From positions 7,972,001 to 8,036,000 of the forward strand of contig JAZGTH010000066.1 in the NCBI GenBank assembly GCA_036877525.1: a DNA stretch of 64,000 bases. Direction: 5' to 3'. The position numbers and the translations under genes are program-made. Shown one piece after another: positions 12,088 to 23,085 of the stretch (within the stretch, counting starts at the first letter, position 1; every line of letters begins with the position of its first letter). This DNA is from Chromobotia macracanthus (Eukaryota; Chordata; Actinopteri; Cypriniformes; Botiidae). Below the pieces are notes generated by a model, which was not told the origin of the DNA, did not search any database, and saw only the letters and a program-made list of their open reading frames with translations.

Positions 12088-12707
12088 TAGTGATGGGAAG
12101 TTCGGATCACTTTACCGACTCGGACCTTTGAGTTTCGTTCAGCAAAATGAACAAATCTTTTTTCGGGTCATTTCGTTCATTTTAGCAAAATATAATTTAA
12201 ATGTTATGTATTACTTCCCTAACACATCTACTGCTTACACAGACGTTAATCACACTACAAACAAGACTATAATGCAGTAAGAAACGGAAAAGATGAATTA
12301 ATTGTTTACCTGGGTCTTTAGTTCCCCTTACCTTTTATCTGACAAATCTTCGGGTTTGAATCGTTCGTTCACACGTAACAGCCCCTTAAAACCTATGCCG
12401 TCTGAGCCGGAAAGAGAATCGATTAGTTCGGGTTCGAGTCTTCGGGTTCGAGTCTTCGGGTTCGAGTCTTCGGGTTCGAGTCTTCGGGTTCATCACGTGA
12501 CAGCCCCATACGCTTAACCTATGCAGCATGAGCCGGAAAGAGAATTAATTAGTTCATCTCCAGTCTTTCGAGTTCGTCGTTCGGCTCAGACTGCATAGGT
12601 TAAGCGCATGCGCAACTGAACGAATCACCCCCCGAGACGACTCGTTTTTTTCAAGTCACATTAAAGATTCGTTCAAAATAAACGAATCGTTCAACGACCC
12701 ATCACTA
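12088..12707. mobile_element. hAT-like non-autonomous element (MITE) with internal minisatellite
   Basis: The ends are TAGTGATGGG (12088-12097) and CCCATCACTA (12698-12707), a perfect 10-bp inverted repeat. The flanking 8-mers GTATGTTT (12080-12087) and TTATGTTC (12708-12715) match at 6 of 8 positions, which fits an aged 8-bp hAT target duplication. The inside has no transposase. It holds two related blocks around CCTATGC..GAGCCGGAAAGAGAAT (12390-12430 and 12517-12560), an inverted match of the second block near 12588-12610, and a 14-bp minisatellite. Confidence 0.75.
12427..12491. repeat. 14-bp minisatellite inside the hAT-like element
   Basis: About 4.6 perfect tandem copies of TTCGGGTTCGAGTC, inside the MITE at 12088-12707. 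The perfect copies suggest recent expansion compared with the aged element around them. Confidence 0.9.
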
Positions 12708-12715
12708 TTATGTTC

Positions 12716-13960
12716 ATAGTTTCAGAAAAAAACAAATTCAGGCATTCTGTGTCAATTCACCAACCGCATAAGTAAAACAAGCCTGTAACTATTAATGTTA
12801 AAAGATTAGAGGGGGCATATGTTAACCAATACAACCCATATAATGGACTCATTCCTAACACAGCGTCTAAGGGCACTAAAACATCCCGTCATCAACGTCT
12901 CGTGTACACCTGTACATCACTAAAACTATTTACAGCTACCTATCTATATATAATAAATTTGTCTCTTACAAACGGGTATACAGCATGTTCGTGACAATGT
13001 TTTACATTCCAGCTACAGATAGAAAGTTAATTGATTAGCTGATTAGCATCTTGTTCTGGAATGCAATAAGCGTCTTACCTTAAAAATGTCTTAACGCCTC
13101 TTCCTTCTAGCTTTTTGGCGTAAAGTCCTTAATGTTGAGAATTGCAAGTTTGGAAAGTCTATCCTGGCTCATTGTGCTTCTCAGGCTTTGTTTTGTTTAA
13201 CTAAAAGAACACGCCACTTTCTCAGAAAGCAAAGGTAGGGGATCGTTAGAATCAAAACAAAAGTCCTATTCACATCACATTTAAATAAGCTTTCTCCATG
13301 AGAGCTGGAACATATCTTCTAATGTTAAGTTTTTAATCTGTGTCCAAAAACACAATAAATTATTATTATTATTACTTGATTTAAAAGTGAAAACAATTTC
13401 ACATTGGCGGTTGTGCTTAATATCAGGAAATGTTTGTTATTTGTCTTTTGTAAAGCTCAGTAAATGTTTGATATTAATAATGGTAGTAAGCTGAAAGTAT
13501 TAATACAAAATCAAAGTAAAATTAAAGTAAAATTAAACAGGCCTAAATGTTTTCGAATAAGAAAGTTGGCTTTCTAAAAGTGCAGTAACACTGTTGAGCA
13601 GCAGGGGACAGCGGAGAGAAGACCCATAAACGTCAGGTATTTCTGATCAGCTAAGCAGATGTTGGATGTGTTTTTCATCATCTGCCTTAATTATCATTTG
13701 GTAAGTTACAAATGGTTTAAGCTGCAGTTTTTTGACATTGCAAAATGCAAAATCCACTCAAAAATAAACTTCTTTTTATAAATAGATCTGCAGATTGTCT
13801 CGTGTTCGTCTGGACACATTTTTCATAAGTATATTGATGGAATTACTTACCATTTGAAAATGTTTTTTTCACACTTGTTGCTTGTGCTTTAATACATGCA
13901 TTTTATTCATATAATCAAAACAGATAAGCCCTTCAGGTGCAGCCTGCCACCCATGGCACT
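12716..13960. repeat. Left arm of a large inverted repeat (about 1 kb)
   Basis: Reverse-complement matches to 19140-20110. Examples are 12741-12760 against 20053-20072 (20 of 20) and 13810-13835 against 19280-19305 (26 of 26), in the order expected for inverted arms, with larger indels between the matches. The homology on the outer side begins next to the hAT-like insertion, which sits in this arm. The arms enclose Polinton-type gene relics, so they may be its terminal inverted repeats. Confidence 0.75.
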
Positions 13961-14599
13961 GTGGGTTTGGAGTATCCAGTCACTTTCACTTTGAAAGAAG
14001 CTTTGTCCCTGCCAACAATAGTTGAATCAAAACAAAGATATAATAGCATATCATACAATTTAACTTTACTAGAATGTAGTTTGTTTCTGAAAAGTTAGGA
14101 AAGCTATATTTCCACTACACATTATCAGTCAGGAAATTAGGGAAAGGAGCATTTAGAGTGTAAACATGACCAGGTTTGAAACACATTAACAAAATTTATA
14201 TGAAAATGTGAGTACAAGCATAATACATGTCAGACTACATATGCCTATAGGCAATAGGTGATGGAGATTAATATAAGGAGCCACATACAACAAGGAGATA
14301 AACATATATTTACGATCCGACTAGTAACCTTTTGGTCAGGCCAGCTGCTACAAGAGTTCTCAGTTGTTTCATGTCAGTGATCTGTTTCATTTATTTATTT
14401 CTCCTAGACAGCAATTAGATCAAGTAGAGCAAATGGAGAATTGCTTTTTGGATATGTCACAAACCAAGCTCAGATGCAAGGGGCCAAGTCTGCAATCAAA
14501 AGTAAATAATATTGTGAATTGTATTTTAATATGAACTGAAACATTTCTCTAATTAAAAAACAGATTTTTTTTTTTTTATTATTATTAAATATTATTTAG

Positions 14600-15430
14600 A
14601 TTATATTTTTGTTGATCACCACGTTGTCGGGGATGGTAATACCCAACATATACTGGCACACACTGACACCATTGTCAGAAATAAAAAGCAGTTCACACTA
14701 CACAACAAATCCGTTGTTAAAAAGTTCAAGGTGGTGTATAACAAACGAGTGTTGCTCCCCGATTACACCACACTTCAACGTGGTGGATGGCTTCTGACAA
14801 CCTTTTTGGTCACAGGGTGTATGAGATGCAGATGCAGGAACACCAGTTTTCATGTGTAATAAGCTGTCGTTCAAACTCTGGAAAGTCATTTTTTGTAAAA
14901 ATGCTGTAAATTTTATTTCTAAAAATGCTGATAACATTGTATATATTTATGATTGTTGGCAATCGTTATATGATGAATTCAAAATGTACAAAATTGAACC
15001 TCTGAATGATGATAATTTGCTTCCTGTCAACAAAACTCTTGCTGATTGTTGATGACATGATGAAGGAGGCTAGCGGCAACAATGAAGTTAAGGTGTTCAC
15101 ACAATATGTACATCATAGAAACCTTAGTGCTATTTATATTGTACAGAATTTATTTTGCCAGGATAAATCCAGCAAGAACATCAGTTTAAATACAAATTAT
15201 CTGGTATTTTTTTTAAAACCCAAGACGCTAATCAGGTTAATGTACTAGGCTAACAAATGTACCCTGGAAACACAAATTTTTATGGAGTGCTATGATGTAA
15301 CCAGTAAGCCTTTCGGATACCTGATGATTGATTATAGTGAAAACACCCGAACACTATCTCAGAACAGATTTACTTTCGTCACATCCTGTAGTATACCTCT
15401 AGTAAAGAAGGTAGTGAAACAGTTGGATGG
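14600..15430 (+). pseudogene. Packaging-ATPase-like gene of a Polinton/adintovirus-type element (broken)
   Basis: In the family this protein is an FtsK/HerA-fold ATPase that pumps DNA into the capsid. Visible parts: a P-loop (SNSGKS, 14871-14888), a following DNIVYIYDCWQSLYDEF segment (14932-14984), a Walker B strand (LLLIVDDMM, about 15036-15062), then FTQYVHHRNLSAIYIVQNLF (15095-15158) and KNISLNTNYLVFF (about 15174-15213), which match the sensor region of A32-like ATPases. At least three frame changes and in-frame stops break it (for example after 15049 and 15246). The upstream frame from 14611 (DHHVVGDGNTQHILAHTD...) is open for about 80 codons but not recognised; the same stretch is duplicated at 21.2 kb. 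This is an old genomic copy and cannot make an intact protein as it stands. Confidence 0.7.
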
Positions 15431-15439
15431 GGAAAATGT

Positions 15440-15760
15440 CAGCTAGACTTTGTAGAAAACTGCCTTTTAAAATTACTCTTAAAAGCTACACCTGAACAGA
15501 GACAGGTTATTCTACAGTCTGCTACAGATGAACTCGTAACACTGTGTGAAGTGGCTCTTAACATACTCTATGGTAATATACCGCTCATGCCGCAACACCA
15601 CCAGAAGCTGAGAAGGACAAAAAGTAAGACCAAATTTGTTGCAAACAAGACTGAAGTTAAAAGAGAGACAACTGATAAACCAACAGGGTGGATTTCTTCT
15701 ACCACTCTTAAGCATGGCAATCCCTTTTTGCAGCCTAATTACCTCTAGATTAAAAAAAAT
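15440..15760 (+). pseudogene. Basic-hydrophobic structural-type protein of the same element (broken)
   Basis: Right after the ATPase relic, same strand. Translation from about 15463 shows LLLKATPEQRQVILQSATDEL, VALNILYGNIPLMPQHHQKLRR (about 15551-15620), a Lys-rich middle, and in the next frame INQQGGFLLPLLSMAIPF (about 15680-15735). Helical start, basic core and a Gly-rich hydrophobic end fit the small PX-like or minor virion proteins found beside the ATPase in Polinton/adintovirus-type elements. At least two frame changes occur. The match is by pattern and gene order; I am moderately sure. Confidence 0.5.
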
Positions 15761-15859
15761 ATGGTGTATGCAAAGAAATTGTTTTAGTTCTACAACACCA
15801 GCTGTAAAAACTAAAAACCTGTAACTTGTACAAGTCTATAAATCAGGTTGTAGAGAATG

Positions 15860-16147
15860 ACTTGGACATGACTATCAGAAATATCTTGCTCAGATTTAAT
15901 TTGGACTCATGAAAAGGCCAAACTGTATACAAACGCTTTACAGAGGTTTTTAACCATTGCTAGAGAAGGTGACAGGGAGACTAATACATTAACACTCTCC
16001 TTACCATCTGACTATGCTGATAAAAAAAAATGGCTACTGTGTATGTCAGAGACGTAGTAGATGGTGTAGTCACTGTTTTAAAGAATGTGCCAGCAAGAAG
16101 CAAGAAAAATGTTAAATTGGTTAAATTTGGTACAAAATCAACAGTTT
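15860..16147 (+). pseudogene. Further coding-like remnant of the Polinton-type element
   Basis: A plus-strand frame includes HEKAKLYTNALQRFLTI and REGDRETNTLTLSLPSD (about 15908-16015). A poly(A)-rich slip follows, then MATVYVRDVVDGVVTVL (about 16031-16081), ending in TAG at 16147-16149. I do not recognise the protein. Its position downstream of the ATPase and PX-like relics suggests another gene of the same element. The Tc1 fragment starting at 16148 interrupts the region immediately after. Confidence 0.35.
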
Positions 16148-16607
16148 AGCCACTCCTAACATTTCTGCTATCTCTCTGATGGATTTCTGCTGTTTTTCCA
16201 TCTTAATGATGGTCTGTTTCACTTCCATTGAGAGTTCTTTTGACCGCATGTTGGAATTTACAGCAACAGCTTCCAAACAGAAATGCCACACCTGGAATTA
16301 AATCCAGACCTTTTATCTGCTCAATTGTTGATGTATTAACGAGGAAACGGCCCATGCAAGCCCAGCAATAGCTTTTGAAGCAATTGTCCAATTACTTTTG
16401 GTTCCCTTGAAAAAGAGGCAGCTACATATTGAGGAGCTGTAATTCCTAAACCCTTCTTCCAATTTTGATTTGAATACCCTCACATTGCAGCTGAGAGTCT
16501 GTACTTTAAGCCTGTTTTAATTATATAACTGTATTTTGAATGTTTGTTTTGGTAAACAGCTAAAATAAAACTTGTGTCAGTGTCCAAATATATATGGACC
16601 TAACTGT
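16148..16607 (-). mobile_element. Truncated Tc1-like element (second family), minus strand
   Basis: On the minus strand a Tc1-type transposase N-terminus starts at 16249 (MRSKELSMEVKQTIIK... then KSIREIAEML, a helix-turn-helix) and is cut at about 16148. Upstream of it the sequence reaches a terminal end reading CAGTTAGGTCCATATATATT at about 16587-16606. This end differs from the family at 739-5378. Only one end is present, so the element is truncated. It lies inside the Polinton-type relic and is therefore younger. Confidence 0.7.
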
Positions 16608-16649
16608 GCATTGCAGAGCTCTAATGACAGAAGACAGTAAGGGGGTAAA

Positions 16650-17450
16650 GTAAACCCAGACATTCAAAAAGCTATATGACACAAAGTGGTCTAAACTTGT
16701 TTCTCACACAGTCTTGACCACCTTGAATGAGGGGCACTTTAACAAGCCACCCTTTTACAGATGTCATATGTCTTTCACCAGCATCTTAAAAAGGTTGCTT
16801 ATTTAGCATCTGAACTTGAAACAGATGTCATCAGCACAAATGTATGGGGAACTTTGCAAAGCAACTCTAGCAAAAATAATACTGTTTAACCAAAGATGTG
16901 GAGGAGAGGTTGCAAAGGTGCAACTGAAAGGTTTTCTAGAGAGGGACACAGCTGCCCTACATAGAGTTGCTGATGGGCTCACAAACGTAACTTTTGTGCA
17001 CATTTTAGTTGGGTGGAAATTAGGGGTAAAAGGGGCCGATAAAGTTGCAGTGTTGCTAACACCAGACATGGTTGATGCCCTGACCCAGCTCATAAGCAGA
17101 AGAACAGAGTGTGGAGTCCCAGAGAAAAACACATTTCTGTTTGCAAGACCCAACTATTTGACTCCATATTGAGGACAGGATTATCTGAGAATTTACGCAA
17201 ATGAGTGTGGTGCACAAAACCCTGAACTCCTCCGGTTGACACAGTTACATAAACATGTTGCAACTTTGTCACAGATCCTAAACCTCAAAAACCTTGAGCT
17301 GGACCAAGTTGCTGACTTTTGGGCCACTATATTCATGTCCACAGAGAGTATTACAGGCTTCCAGAGGCTACAACCCAGCTGGCCAAAATATCAAACTACA
17401 ACTTGCCATGAAATTGAAGGTAATGCTACCAAAGTAGCTACAAATTAAAC
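16650..17450 (+). pseudogene. Tyrosine-recombinase-like gene relic (fish multicopy family)
   Basis: A plus-strand frame at 16816-17172 gives LCKATLAKIILFNQRCGGEV, where R-x-GGE fits the first Arg box of the tyrosine recombinase fold, then LLTPDMVDALTQLISRRTECG and NTFLFARPNY. After a stop, 17236-17400 gives TQLHKHVATLSQILNLKNLE and, in another frame, GHYIHVHREYYRLPEATTQL. These fit the His/Arg box and the terminal GH...Tyr box. Proteins with this C-terminal half are repeated in teleost genomes. The copy is dead: stops near 17170 and 17220, and frameshifts near 16960-17000 and 17320. Whether it was cargo of the Polinton-type element or landed in it later is unknown. Confidence 0.6.
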
Positions 17451-19139
17451 TTTCTAGATTCATATCCTAAGGATAAACCCAAACACACAGACCTTAGACC
17501 TTTAGCAGTGTAATATTCATCAAATTTCAGATTGATTACCATCTTATTTTAAATTTATTTTCCTCTAACCGTTGTAATGTTAAACTTGCTTGATACTCAA
17601 AACAATTGTTTTTTGTTAGATAAGTAAGACTTTACTGGTTTGTTGCTTGTATGTTTGTGGTTTTACCTGTTTCTGTTTGTCTGTGAATATGTCTCCCGAG
17701 CATCACTGCCTTTACTTTGCTTAGATTCAGTAAAGTCAGTGTACGAAGTGAACCATATGATGCACCAAAACATTATACATCAGAGCTGTTACTGAAGTAG
17801 CATGGTCTTCAGTATGGCTTGATTCATTTCAACCATACTACTACTACTGTTTGTTAGTGTTTCTTTTCCCCATTCACAGATATTGACTCTTAGGTTGCCC
17901 ATCTCAAACTTTTTTAAAAATTGTCATCTCTTATGCTAATGATAATCAAATAAATGAAAGTAAAATGAGTGGCATAAATAATCTTGGGTTTTAAATTAGA
18001 AAAGGAGATAAGAATAAGTGATTTGATTTTTTTTACATATATTTAGTCACTGTAAAATGCTCTGCAGTGGTTTAAAATGCAGTTTGGATTGCTTAATTTA
18101 TATTATTGTGTAAAAATTGAAATTAAGATTAAATATAAAATTTGGAATTAACAAGTTTTTTTGTTTCTTTGATTTTAAAATAAAGATAGTGGTAGAAAGG
18201 AGAAAGATTGCATGAACAATCTGGAAAGATGGAAAAACTATAAGGTTCAGATGTCCTAGTACACCATCACCTCCACCAATCTCCATAAAGACTCCGAGAG
18301 CTCAAAAGTGTCTGATGGCAAGTTCCTAATCTGAACAAATAGCATTTCGATTGAAGAACAGTTAACATGTCTAACTTGTTTCAGAGAATGACACACAAAT
18401 AACTTATGATAGATCTTAAAGAAATTAATTTAAGCCCTGTTGTAAATCAATGCAAAATTATCTGAAAAGACTACTGCATAAGCACCATTTACCACTGATG
18501 TCACATTGCTCTGATATCATATTCCTTCTGCTTTTCTTGTAAAAGAGTGTTGCTTGGCTGTTTGATCTAGCACGGACAAAACATATCCGATGTTCACACA
18601 GCACTGATTTGAAATGGATTGTATAGAATAAGGATAAATAAAATGCATGCTACATGCACAGACATTAAATGTCCTTGCCAGAATAAAAAAGATGAAACAA
18701 AAATAATGTAATTGTATGCACTCTGTTGTAAGGCTAGAGTGGAGATCTTCAATTTGGTGCAAAAGAGCTTTGAAATCCTACCAGGTCTTTGTCCATTTTT
18801 GAGGAAGGGACCTTAACCTGCTCAGGAAGGTGGGCACACTTACAAGTCACATGTTCAGATTAAAAAAGACATTTAGACATTGAATCTTAAAACTTTTCTA
18901 TGTTTACTGCATGTGTTTTCCTTCAATGCAATGTGCTATCCCATAAGAAAGAAAAATTACAAATCTCTAATATCTCAGTTATTTCTCCTAGACACAAATG
19001 AAATGCTTGCTGAGAGTTTTTCACCATTTTCAGATTTGCCAAGTCTGCCAAAGATTTGAATGTGAACTTATGTCAATATTTTAAAAAAATAAGCCTTTAA
19101 AGTTTATAGGTCTATGTTCTTACTGAAAATAATTCCCGG
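17450..19139. other. Non-coding interior between inverted arms
   Basis: No coding frame worth reporting and no repeat that I recognise. AT-rich, with short T runs. Confidence 0.4.
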
Positions 19140-20110
19140 AGGAAAATGGCATGACCTAAAGGGCTTATATCTTTTGTTTATATGAATAAAATGCATGTAT
19201 TGAGAGTGAGAGACTTAGTTTGGTCCGCTAGCACAAGAAACACTACAGTGTGAAAAATATACATAGCAATAATTCCTTTAATATACTTATGAAAAATGTG
19301 TCCAGATTCAAACACTAAAGACAATCTGGAGATCTATTTGCAGTTCTTTGTAAATTTAGTTTAGCTTTTAGTAAAAGCTACTACTTGAATAAAAAATATT
19401 TGGAGTGGACACTCTATTGGAGTGGAATAGAGTGGATTTTGCATTTGCGTTTTGCATTGTCAAAAGGGGAGGGATCTGTGTGGTGGGAGTCCCGCAAAAG
19501 TTGGACACAAAGCTTATTTATAATGTGAATTAATGAGCCAGTCTTATTATACGACATACATTTAAAAAAAAAGAGTGCAACAATGAACTGTATGGGCTTC
19601 TTTCTTTATAACATGCAGGCCTAAGTGTGGCAGAGAATGAAACACTGTCTCGCTATCTCTGGGAATGAAAACCCTTAAGTTAAACAGACCCTTAATTATA
19701 AGGTTAAGAGTATTCTTAGTAAAACATTTTTAGGAAAAGACCAGGAGACTTGGGTTCTTTTCAGCAGTCTGCAGAAAATAAACACAAATCTGTGTCAGAG
19801 CATACTGCTTGGGTGCTGCAGACAAACCTGACTCAGATAACATGCATTGAATTTATGCATTGCAAAGAAAATCAGGTGATCTTACACTGACTCTCAAATT
19901 TGCTCTCACAGTCCCCCTTTTGAAAGTTCTAAGAAGTTACATAATTCAGATGTAAACCTTCATAAGTCAATTCTGTGGTGTATATTGATTAACATATGCC
20001 CCATCTAATATTTTAACATTAATAGTTACAGGCGATTTACTTTATGCAGCTGGTGAATTGACACAGAATGCCTGGATTTGTTTTTTCTGAAACCTTTTCT
20101 GAACAAAACC
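19140..20110. repeat. Right arm of the large inverted repeat
   Basis: Reverse complement of parts of 12716-13960. It contains the perfect blocks 19280-19305 and 20053-20072. The homology ends on the outer side at about 20110, where the left arm meets the hAT-like insertion, so this arm preserves the uninterrupted state. Confidence 0.75.
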
Positions 20111-21195
20111 ATACACATTTACAATGATGAATGGTAACGCATAATAAACGCTACATGATTACACAGTCATGTATTATTAGGGAAAGTTCTGAAATCCATG
20201 AATCCATGAAATTCTATTAACTGTCTTTCCAGATGTTATGACAACATGCAGGATCAATCAGGAAATTACGTCTTTAGCAATATTGCTAGTCTGTAGCGAT
20301 AATTCACAATTTTCGCCCTGTGCTGTACTGGCATCTGTAACATGAACAGAACGACACCAACAAGCAGTATTCCTGTAATACCTTTGATGGTTAAAATCCT
20401 AGTGATCAGTTTTTTTCAACATTAATGTTGTTGATTGTATAGTGTATAGGACCCATTTAAACTAAAACTATTAAACAGGAAAACCTATGAAGAAATCTTC
20501 GTAACTGGGTTGCCCCCAAGGCCTATTGCCCTTTGGTTCTACTCTGGACTATTTGTTATACAGAGTTTTAACTTTGTTGCAAATTTCAATTCAGTAAGTT
20601 ATCACTGTCTAAATGATTGTCTTGGCAAGTTAGATGGAGAGGGACTGCTTCAAGGTTGTAAGGCACGTTAAAGCTGCAATTTGTAACATTTTGGATATAT
20701 AAATGAAAAGTTTGATGTTTATTTATTGACTTAAAACTGTTGGGTCTGATTATGTGACTATGTCAGGCACTGAGAAATGTTACCAACAGAAATGGCGACA
20801 GAAGCATAATGTTACTAATTGCAGCTATAACATCGCACAGCTGTGACTAGGCAGGGAACAAAAATATAGAAACTAACTAGGCTAAAGAAAGGTATGTAGA
20901 TAATAGTAAGTTTAGTAAAGAAATGTCAAATCCTGATGATCTGTCTCAAGAGTCGTATGATCCTGTACCCCACCATCTGGTCTGGATAAAGTCTGGATGC
21001 AGCTCACTACAGGACCTTGGGGTTCTTGGCTTATCCTTTGGATAAGTTCTGAGATGGACCACATAACTGAATTCTGCTCATGACGTCAAAAAACATATGG
21101 CTAACAGACCTTACCCATTGTGGTCTGAATGAAAGCCAAGGGAATCCGTCTTAATGCTGTAAACTCAAAAGCCATTAGGTTAGACACGCTGATTG
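20111..21195. other. Intergenic, nothing recognised
   Basis: AT-rich with no supported gene. The stretch at about 20930-21080 reads like an old interspersed repeat but I cannot name it. Confidence 0.35.
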
Positions 21196-21198
21196 GTC

Positions 21199-21585
21199 TT
21201 GTTGATCAACATGTTGTGGGGCATGGTAATAACCAACATATACTGGCACACACTGACAGCACAGTCAGAAATAAGCAGTTCACTATACACATCAGTTATT
21301 AAGTACATGGTTGGGATATAACAAACGAGTGCTGCTCCCCGATTTCACCACACTTGACAACTTTTGGTCACTGGGGTGTACGAGACACAGATGGTTTTGA
21401 TTTCAGATTATAGCGTCCATTTTTATGTGTATTAAGTGGTCCTTCAAACTCTGCAAAGTCATTTTTTGTAAACATGTTATTGCCAAAATGCTGTAAATTT
21501 GATTTGGTATTCACAGTGTATATCAGAAACCTTAGTGCTCTGTCTATATCTCTATCTCTATCTGGGTAAATCCAGCAGGACCATC
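21199..21585 (+). pseudogene. Second, shorter copy of the Polinton-type ATPase region
   Basis: Direct repeat of 14611-15180. It shares GGTAATA-CCAACATATACTGGCACACACTGAC and the later GCAAAGTCATTTTTTGTAAA stretch. It reads DQHVVGHGNNQHILAHTD in the same frame before a stop. The part holding the Walker B strand is deleted, and the copy ends where the L2-like LINE begins. Confidence 0.65.
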
Positions 21586-21587
21586 AA

Positions 21588-21995
21588 TTCATGACATCAA
21601 GATTTGATTATTGCAGTGCCCTACTTTGTGGCTGCCCTGCAGGTTTAATACAAAAACTCCAGCTGGTTCAAAATGCAACAGCCAAAGTTCTCACAAGGTG
21701 AACAAGTATGATCATATTAGCCCAGTTTTATCAACACTGAACTGGTTGACTATCAAACATCATATAAACTTAAATTTAGCTGATTACTTACAAGGCCCTG
21801 AATAGTTTAGCTCATCAATACTCGAGTGAGCTCTTTTCTTATTACAGTACTAAAAGTTCACTCTGATCTGAAAATTCGGGCCAGTTGATAATACCCAGAA
21901 TTTCAAAATCAAGCGCGGGTGGTAGATCCTTCTCATATTTGGCACCCAAACTCTGGAACGGTCTTCCCAGTATTGTCCAGGAGACAGGATGGGTG
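21588..21995 (+). mobile_element. L2/CR1-like LINE, 3' end of the reverse transcriptase ORF
   Basis: The translation shows RFDYCSALLCGCPAGLIQKL then LVQNATAKV, a broken KALNSLAHQYSSEL, and FSYLAPKLWNGLPS. These are the usual last blocks of L2-clade LINE ORF2. Frameshifts and stops are present. Only this 3' part exists, as expected of a 5'-truncated insertion. It directly follows the duplicated Polinton fragment. Confidence 0.75.
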
Positions 21996-22282
21996 TGGGG
22001 CTTTCTTACAGGATGACTGGAAGGGGAGGAGGTGGCTCCTGTCAGGTGTACATCTGGCAGGGTGTACTTACTATATTATAATTTATCAATAATAGAAGAA
22101 CATATATAAATACATAGATTGTCACATTGGACATTAACTGCTTTTAAGTCAGTGTCAGTGCCCTCTTCTTCATCTTGGCTTGTGTTCTTACATACAGTAT
22201 CTGATACATACACAATAACGCAACAGGACACAGATAATCACTCAGCTTGTGAGCCAGTAGTCCAAATATAGACAAATAGGTG

Positions 22283-22402
22283 TTCTCCTGTAGCTCTGTG
22301 GTAAAGCATTGTGTTAGCAGCACAGTATATGTGCTTCCTGGGAATCGAACCCAAAACCTCCTAAGAAAATGTATGACTTAAAGATACCTAAATGTAAAAG
22401 TA
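22283..22402 (+). mobile_element. tRNA-derived SINE with an inverted B-box segment
   Basis: The head TAGCTCTGTGGTAAAGCATTG (22290-22310) is an RNA polymerase III A box of a known cyprinid SINE type. The next part, about 22324-22361, contains GGGAATCGAACCC (22340-22352), which is a B box in the opposite orientation. The tail AAAATGTATGACTTAAA (22366-22382) is again in the forward orientation. Confidence 0.6.
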
Positions 22403-22770
22403 GAAACAGGAAAGCATGGGCTGTGGGACTGTTAAAACATGGGGAACTTTGTGGGGAGTTAAAATAAGGGTTTCCAACTTGTAGGGGAGCACTGGGTCCC
22501 TTTTAAAAGCTATTGAACTGGATAATGTGCCATTGAAAAAAACCCATAGAACAATATGATGGTGGACTGAACTTATGTGAGGCATAAATTCTTTACAAAC
22601 CATCTCAATCTTTTTTGCTACTAGACACCATGTTGTTTGATGTCATACTCTGTAATGGATTCAGTACCATGGACATTGATATTTCTGTTAGATTGTAAAC
22701 AATCAATGCACTGCACCAGAATTGTGATATTGTTTAATATTAAATGAAAATGCCATACAACATGCAAACA
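22403..22770. other. Intergenic, nothing recognised
   Basis: No gene or repeat seen that I can support. Confidence 0.35.
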
Positions 22771-23085
22771 ATTCAATTTAATTCAACTTTATTTGTATAG
22801 CGCTTTTACAAGTGGCATTGTCTCAAAGCCGCTTCACAGGGAGGAAAAAGGAAAAAACAAGGAAATATATACAATGATACAGTAACAACGGTATGTCAAT
22901 CAATTATCAATTATTAAGCATCAAGTCAGATATTTACTATGGATTATCAAATATCTATTATCCGCAGTCTCCCAGTGAGCACTCCAACACAGCAACAGTG
23001 GCAAGGAACCCAAATTCCAGTGATAAATGTGGAGAAAAAAAATCTTGGGAGAACCCAGGCTCACCGGGAGGGTCATTTCTCCTCT
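22771..23085. repeat. Teleost interspersed repeat beginning TTTATTTGTATAGCGC
   Basis: Starts with AATTCAACTTTATTTGTATAGCGC and ends with CTTGGGAGAACCCAGGCTCA...CTCCTCTG, a pattern common in fish introns and intergenic DNA. A second, short start (TTTATTTATATAGCGCTG) occurs at about 23493-23512. No coding capacity. Confidence 0.6.
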
